Positions 60,011 to 64,000 of a DNA stretch of 64,000 nt are shown here, in pieces (position 1 is the stretch's first letter; each line of letters opens with the position of its first letter). This DNA comes from JACVRW01 sp963827065 (GTDB taxonomy: Bacteria > Actinomycetota > Thermoleophilia > Solirubrobacterales > Thermoleophilaceae), in NCBI GenBank assembly GCA_963827065.1, contig CAWGZM010000012.1, positions 186,001 to 250,000 on the forward strand, given 5' to 3'. The notes beneath the pieces are model-generated. The model saw only the letters and a program-made list of their open reading frames with translations, made no database searches and was not told the DNA's origin. A program made the translations under genes and the position numbers.

Positions 60011-61612
60011 TTACCCCGCTCGGCGGCCGCGGCTAACGAGGAGCTCGCGGATCTGGTGTGCCTCGGGTACCCGCAGCGCCCAGACCGCTACGGCGTAGAC
60101 GGCTCCGCCGGCCGCCAGCGCGGCGAGCACCTCGACAAGCTGAGCGCCCAGCGAGCCGCCCAGCAGCTCATCCAGCCCCCGCCAGGCGCCGTAGGCGGCC
60201 GCGCCGGTCAGAGCGGCGGCGACGAGCATCCTCAGCAGCGCCGACATCAGCCTGCCCCCCTCGATCCCGGCGAGCGTGTCGCGCAGGATCCAGCCCTGCG
60301 CGACGCACATCACGATCGTGCCGACAACCGTGCCGAGGACGATGCCGGCGATCTCGAACGGTGCGTACAACGCGGCCGCGAGCGCCGCGTTGACCACCAG
60401 GTTGAGTCCGGCCAGGGCGGTGGTCGCCCAGGGCCGCTGGAGCGAGAAGAAGGTCCGCGAGAACAACAGGCTGACACCCTGGAAGGGAAGCGAGAGCGAC
60501 CACCAGAACAGCGCCGTCGAGGTGAGGTCGGTGGCCTCCGCGCCGAATGCGCCGCGCTCGTACACGAGCCGGACGATCGGCTCCGCGAGCACGGCCATCA
60601 GCACCGCGCTCGGTATCAGCAGCAGGCTGATCAGCCGGACCCCGTTGGCCATCGTCCGGCGCAGGTCCTCGCTCGCCCCCCTGGCGGCGTAGCGGGACAG
60701 GGTCGGGAACAGGATCGTCGCTATCGAGATCGAGAAGAGGCCCTGCGGCAGCTGGTAGATCCGGAACGCCTTGTCGATCGCAGCGGGCGCCTCGACCGAC
60801 ACGAGCGTGCCGAACAGCGAGTTGATCAGCAGGCTCAGGTTGATCAGGCCGAGCGCGATCGTCACCGGCAGCATCAGCCAGAGCACGCGCCGTACGTGCT
60901 CGTTGCGCCAGTCGAGCCGCACCGTGAAGTGCCCGCCGCGGCCCCGCAGCCAGGGCAGGGGCAGCAGGAACTGAACGATCGTCCCGGCGAGGATGCCGAT
61001 CGCGTAGGCGTAGATCTCGTCTTCCTCGGGCAGCGTCGGCACGAGCCCGACGAGCGCGAGGATGATCACCGCGTTCCAGGCCACCGGGGCCAGCGCGGGC
61101 ACCGCGAAATGGTCGAACGAGTTCAGCATCCCGACGACGAGCCCCGAGAGCGCCAGCAGGACGACGATCGGGAACATCAGCCGGGCGAGGTTGACCGTCA
61201 GGTCCTTCAGCGCCGGGTCGTCGTCGAAGCCGGGCGCGAACAGGCTCATCAGCGGATCGGCCAGCAGGATGAACAGGGCGGTGACCGCTCCCAGCACCAG
61301 CAGGATCAGGAAGAAGAGCGACGAGGCGACCCGGAACGCCTCGCGCCGCTCGCCCTTCTCGAGCAGCTCGGTGAAGACGGGCACGAAGGCCCCCTGCAGC
61401 GCGGAGTCCGCGAACAGGGCCCGGACGAGGTTCGGAACCTGGAAGGCGATCGTGAACGCCGACATCGCCCCGCTCACTCCGAAGTAGCTCGCGGCGACCA
61501 CCTCGCGCGCAAGCCCGAGCAGGCGCGACAGGCCGGTCGCGAACGAGAAGAATGCGGTATTGCGGGCGAGCCGGCGCGCGTGGCCGGGCCGCTCGGGGGC
61601 GTCGGTGCTCAC
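60011..61612 (-). CDS. murJ: Lipid II flippase-like MurJ/MviN protein
   Basis: This 533-residue membrane protein has about fourteen segments. The start ARNTAFFSFATGLSRLLGLAREVVAASYFG and the block QVPNLVRALFADSALQGAFVPVFTE are hallmarks of MurJ, as is QLPQGLFSISIATILFPTLSR. It would move the peptidoglycan precursor across the membrane. The start is GTG at 61612, divergent from rpsT. Confidence 0.94.
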   Translation of the reverse strand: MSTDAPERPGHARRLARNTAFFSFATGLSRLLGLAREVVAASYFGVSGAMSAFTIAFQVPNLVRALFADSALQGAFVPVFTELLEKGERREAFRVASSLFFLILLVLGAVTALFILLADPLMSLFAPGFDDDPALKDLTVNLARLMFPIVVLLALSGLVVGMLNSFDHFAVPALAPVAWNAVIILALVGLVPTLPEEDEIYAYAIGILAGTIVQFLLPLPWLRGRGGHFTVRLDWRNEHVRRVLWLMLPVTIALGLINLSLLINSLFGTLVSVEAPAAIDKAFRIYQLPQGLFSISIATILFPTLSRYAARGASEDLRRTMANGVRLISLLLIPSAVLMAVLAEPIVRLVYERGAFGAEATDLTSTALFWWSLSLPFQGVSLLFSRTFFSLQRPWATTALAGLNLVVNAALAAALYAPFEIAGIVLGTVVGTIVMCVAQGWILRDTLAGIEGGRLMSALLRMLVAAALTGAAAYGAWRGLDELLGGSLGAQLVEVLAALAAGGAVYAVAVWALRVPEAHQIRELLVSRGRRAG

Positions 61613-61623
61613 CGGACGGCCGC

Positions 61624-61629
61624 TACACT
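61624..61629 (+). promoter_or_regulatory. Candidate -10 element for rpsT
   Basis: TACACT lies 46 bases before the rpsT ATG. No convincing -35 hexamer is present 16-18 bases upstream, so the promoter assignment is weak. Confidence 0.3.
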
Positions 61630-61638
61630 AGGCCTCCG

Positions 61639-61662
61639 CCGCGTCGGAACTGCCGGACGCGG
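61639..61662 (+). promoter_or_regulatory. Stem-loop in the rpsT leader
   Basis: CCGCGTC (61639-61645) pairs with GACGCGG (61656-61662) around a ten-base loop, 13 bases before the rpsT start. S20 genes are known to be autoregulated in other bacteria, and this hairpin is a possible site. I see no ribosome site downstream of it. Confidence 0.4.
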
Positions 61663-61675
61663 CTTCGGTTCGTCT

Positions 61676-61939
61676 ATGGCCAACATCTCTTCACAAGAAA
61701 AGCGGATCCACCGGGCGGAGCGCGAGCGGCTCGAGAACCGCCGGCGCACCTCTCAGGTCAAGACCTGGTTCCGCAGGCTCGAGGACGCCGTGCAGAGCGG
61801 CGACTCTGCACGGGCGGACGACGAGTTCCGGAGCCTCACCTCGCGGATCGACAAGGCCGTGAAGTCGGGCGCGCTTCACGGCAACAACGGCGCCCGCAAG
61901 AAGGCCCGCGCCGCGCGCATCCGCAGCGGCCTCTCCTAG
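61676..61939 (+). CDS. rpsT: 30S ribosomal protein S20
   Basis: This 87-residue basic protein binds 16S rRNA. MANISSQEKRIHRAERERLENR and the C-terminal GALHGNNGARKKARAARI are typical of S20. The ATG at 61676 fits the conserved N-terminus. Its neighbourhood with lepA and holA is the one found in many bacteria. Confidence 0.95.
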   Translation: MANISSQEKRIHRAERERLENRRRTSQVKTWFRRLEDAVQSGDSARADDEFRSLTSRIDKAVKSGALHGNNGARKKARAARIRSGLS

Positions 61940-61971
61940 GGCTCCTCGCCGCTCTCATTAGGGTCTCCGCC

Positions 61972-63465
61972 ATGGAGACACGGCTGCTGATCCGCGGCGA
62001 GCAGGTCGCGGGTGACGGCGAGGCGCTCGCCGTCGAGAATCCCGCCACCGAAGAGACGGTCGCCGAGGTGGACACCCCGTCGGCCGAGCAGGTCGACGCG
62101 GCGATCGCCGCCGCGCACGAGGCGGCGCCCGAGTGGGCGAGCATCCCCGCCGTGGAGCGCGCCGAGCTGCTGCACGAGGTGGCGGCGCGCATGCGCGCGC
62201 GGACCGACGAGATCGCGCGCGTCATGACACTGGAGGGCGGCAAGCCGCTCATCGAGAACTCGGATGAGGTGGGCTGGACCGCCGCGGCGTTCGACTACTA
62301 CGCCGAGATGGGTCGTAACTTCGCGGGCCGGGTCATCCCGTCGATCGAGTCGACCCAGCTGGCGCTCGTCGTGAAGGAGCCCATCGGCGTCTGGGGCTGC
62401 ATCGTGCCCTGGAACTATCCGCTGCTGCTGCTCAGCTGGAAGCTGGCGCCGGCGCTCGCGGCGGGCAACACGGTGGTCGCGAAGCCGTCCGAGCTCACTC
62501 CGCTGTCCACGCTCATGCTCGCGGACTGCTTCTCGCATATGCCCGCAGGTGCGTTCAACGTCGTGGCGGGGGCGGGCGAGGTCGGTCAGGCGATCGTCGC
62601 CGACTCGCGTGTGGCGGGCGTGGCGTTCACCGGCTCGGTCGAGACGGGCAAGAAGGTCGCCGCCGCATGCTCCGAGCGCGTGGCGCGGATGAACCTCGAG
62701 ATGGGCGGCAAGGACCCGTTCATCGTCTGCGCCGACGTGGCCGAGGACATCGAGGTCGCCGCCAAGGGAGGCGCCTGGGCGGCGTACCTCAACGCCGGCC
62801 AGGTCTGCACTTCGGCGGAGCGTTTCTACGTCGCGCGCGAGGTCTACGACGACTTCGTCTCGGCGTTCGTCGAGCACGCGCGCGGGCTTCGTGTAGGCGA
62901 CCCGCTCGACGCGTCGACCGACGTCGGCCCGATGGTCTCCGCCCGCCAGCGCTCCAAGGTGGAGGACCAGGTGGAAGGAGCCGTGGCGGCGGGCGCCGAG
63001 CTCGTCGTCGGCGGCGACCGGGCGGGTCTGGAGCGCGGGCACTACTTCGCGCCCGCGGTCGTGACCGGTGCCTCCGCCGAGACGGACCTGCTCAGCGAGG
63101 AGACGTTCGGCCCGGTGGCGCCGATCGTGCCGGTCGAGTCGCTCGACGAGGCGATCGCGCTCGCCAACTCGACGCGCTTCGGGCTCGGCGCGAACGTCTA
63201 CACCCGCGACCTCGAGACCGCCGTGCGCTGCATGCGTGAGATCAAGGCCGGCACGGTCTGGATCAACGACCCGCTCACCGACAACGACGCGGGCCCGTTC
63301 GGCGGAATGAAGCAGTCCGGCCTGGGGCGCGAGCTCGGCCAGGAGGGCCTGGAGGCTTTCCAGGACACGAAGCACGTCCACATCGAGACGAAAATCGCTC
63401 CCAAGGACTGGTGGTACCCGTACGCGCCCGGGCAGTCGGGCCCGCCGTCGGGCGCCGGGGCCTGA
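61972..63465 (+). CDS. NAD(P)-dependent aldehyde dehydrogenase
   Basis: This 497-residue aldehyde dehydrogenase has VPWNYPLLLLSWKLAPALAAGN and KPSELTPLS for cofactor binding, the general base Glu in MNLEMGGKDP and the catalytic Cys in NAGQVCTSAERFYV. The pattern resembles betaine-aldehyde and aminoaldehyde dehydrogenases. The ATG lies 32 bases downstream of rpsT. The gene is not linked to the catabolic operon, 47 kb away. Confidence 0.93.
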   Translation: METRLLIRGEQVAGDGEALAVENPATEETVAEVDTPSAEQVDAAIAAAHEAAPEWASIPAVERAELLHEVAARMRARTDEIARVMTLEGGKPLIENSDEVGWTAAAFDYYAEMGRNFAGRVIPSIESTQLALVVKEPIGVWGCIVPWNYPLLLLSWKLAPALAAGNTVVAKPSELTPLSTLMLADCFSHMPAGAFNVVAGAGEVGQAIVADSRVAGVAFTGSVETGKKVAAACSERVARMNLEMGGKDPFIVCADVAEDIEVAAKGGAWAAYLNAGQVCTSAERFYVAREVYDDFVSAFVEHARGLRVGDPLDASTDVGPMVSARQRSKVEDQVEGAVAAGAELVVGGDRAGLERGHYFAPAVVTGASAETDLLSEETFGPVAPIVPVESLDEAIALANSTRFGLGANVYTRDLETAVRCMREIKAGTVWINDPLTDNDAGPFGGMKQSGLGRELGQEGLEAFQDTKHVHIETKIAPKDWWYPYAPGQSGPPSGAGA

Positions 63466-63489
63466 GACTCGGCCGCGAGCCCGCGGCGC

Positions 63490-64000
63490 CTAGCCCGCGG
63501 CCCGGGCGAGAGCCAGCGAGAAGGCGGTGTCCTCGTCCAGCTGCAGGTCGGCGCCGCCGCGCATCTCAACCTCGAGGTCGGCGAACACGCACAGCGCCCG
63601 CTCGAGCGTGGCGCGGTCGGCCTTCTTGGCGCGCGCGACTGTCTTCTTCGCGAGCCACGGCGGCGCCTTCAGCGCATCGGTCACCTGCTGCTCGGGCATC
63701 CCAGATTCGAGCAGTGCGGCGGCGCGGTGCACCTCGCGCAGCCGGCGCATGATCGGGAAGACGAGCCGGCCGGGGCGCTCGCCGTAGGTCTCGAGCTCCT
63801 CGGCGAGGGAGAGCGTCTCGCGCAGGTCGCCGGCCACGAGCGCGTCGGCGAGGTCGTAGACCTGGGGCGCGTTGTCTGAGGCCGCGAGCTCCTCCACGTC
63901 GGCCAGCGTGACGTTCGTGGCCGGGTGCAGGGCGAGGGCGATCTTCTCGAGCTCACGCGAGAGCCGTTGCTGGCTCTGCCCCACCCGTCCGACCAGCTCC
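63490..64000 (-). CDS. holA: DNA polymerase III delta subunit, C-terminal part
   Basis: The frame enters from the right edge and ends at 63490, giving 170 visible residues. ELVGRVGQSQQRLSRELEKIALAL and EELAASDNAPQVYDLADALVAGDLRETL are typical of the middle and collar domains of the clamp-loader delta subunit. The N-terminal ATPase-like domain lies outside the window. It converges with the aldehyde dehydrogenase gene, 24 bases away. Confidence 0.9.
   Translation of the reverse strand, partial: ELVGRVGQSQQRLSRELEKIALALHPATNVTLADVEELAASDNAPQVYDLADALVAGDLRETLSLAEELETYGERPGRLVFPIMRRLREVHRAAALLESGMPEQQVTDALKAPPWLAKKTVARAKKADRATLERALCVFADLEVEMRGGADLQLDEDTAFSLALARAAG

Noticed and set aside
59621..61675. 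A long plus-strand frame opposite murJ that runs in frame into rpsT.
   Set aside because: Only the last 87 residues match a protein (S20); the rest is antisense of a membrane protein gene with repetitive Arg/Gln/Glu.

Overview
The window is gene-dense, very GC-rich DNA with no tRNA, rRNA, CRISPR array, insertion sequence or phage gene that I could find. Most adjacent same-strand genes overlap by 1-4 bases (ATGA, GTGA, TTGA and once CTGA). No stretch longer than 300 bases lacks a gene; the longest gap is about 150 bases (20014-20161). Codon bias, the lipoprotein transporter components, the MaoC-like dehydratase pair, the TgpA/DUF58/MoxR cluster and the gene order suggest a deep-branching actinobacterium, perhaps Thermoleophilia-like. 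That placement is inference.

Region 1 (1-14661, minus strand) is one long catabolic operon. It reads from a clear promoter at 14633-14661 toward base 1 and leaves the window. In order of transcription it encodes a 575-residue phosphohistidine (PEP-synthase-type) subunit, the FAD, molybdopterin and 2Fe-2S subunits of a molybdenum hydroxylase, a fumarylacetoacetate-hydrolase-family enzyme, a small monooxygenase-like protein, a cyclase-family hydrolase, a CoxG-like protein with a membrane tail, a GntR/FCD regulator, a second cyclase, the ATP-grasp partner of the dikinase, an HD-domain/cyclase fusion, a zinc alcohol dehydrogenase, an MFS transporter, a BKACE-type beta-keto acid cleavage enzyme and a truncated unknown. 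The split dikinase has the subunit layout known from phenylphosphate synthase. With a Mo hydroxylase and three cyclases it looks like an uncharacterised pathway for an aromatic or heteroaromatic compound. This is the best candidate for a new system here.

Region 2 (14697-32471) is mixed: an unknown secreted protein, a small DMT-type transporter, DNA polymerase I, a histone-deacetylase-family protein, an ACT-domain malic enzyme, a TIGR01777 epimerase, a complete branched-chain-amino-acid-type ABC transporter (livK-H-M-G-F) with a second binding lipoprotein, a phosphofructokinase with pyrophosphate-type residues, a SnoaL-like protein and an EamA transporter.

Region 3 (32497-45399, minus strand) carries all the tryptophan genes in two groups, trpE-G-D-C behind hisIE and trpF-B-A. 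Between them lie moxR, a DUF58 gene, a transglutaminase gene and an htrA-type protease gene.

Region 4 (45413-64000) is a ribosome/heat-shock/replication neighbourhood (era, ybeY, phoH, yqeY, prmA, dnaJ, hrcA, lepA, rpsT, holA) in the order seen in many Gram-positive genomes. It is interrupted by two HAD phosphatase genes, a fourth cyclase, a MaoC pair, a sigma-70 factor, a methyltransferase, an alpha/beta hydrolase, a SnoaL-like protein, a ferritin-like protein, murJ and an aldehyde dehydrogenase.
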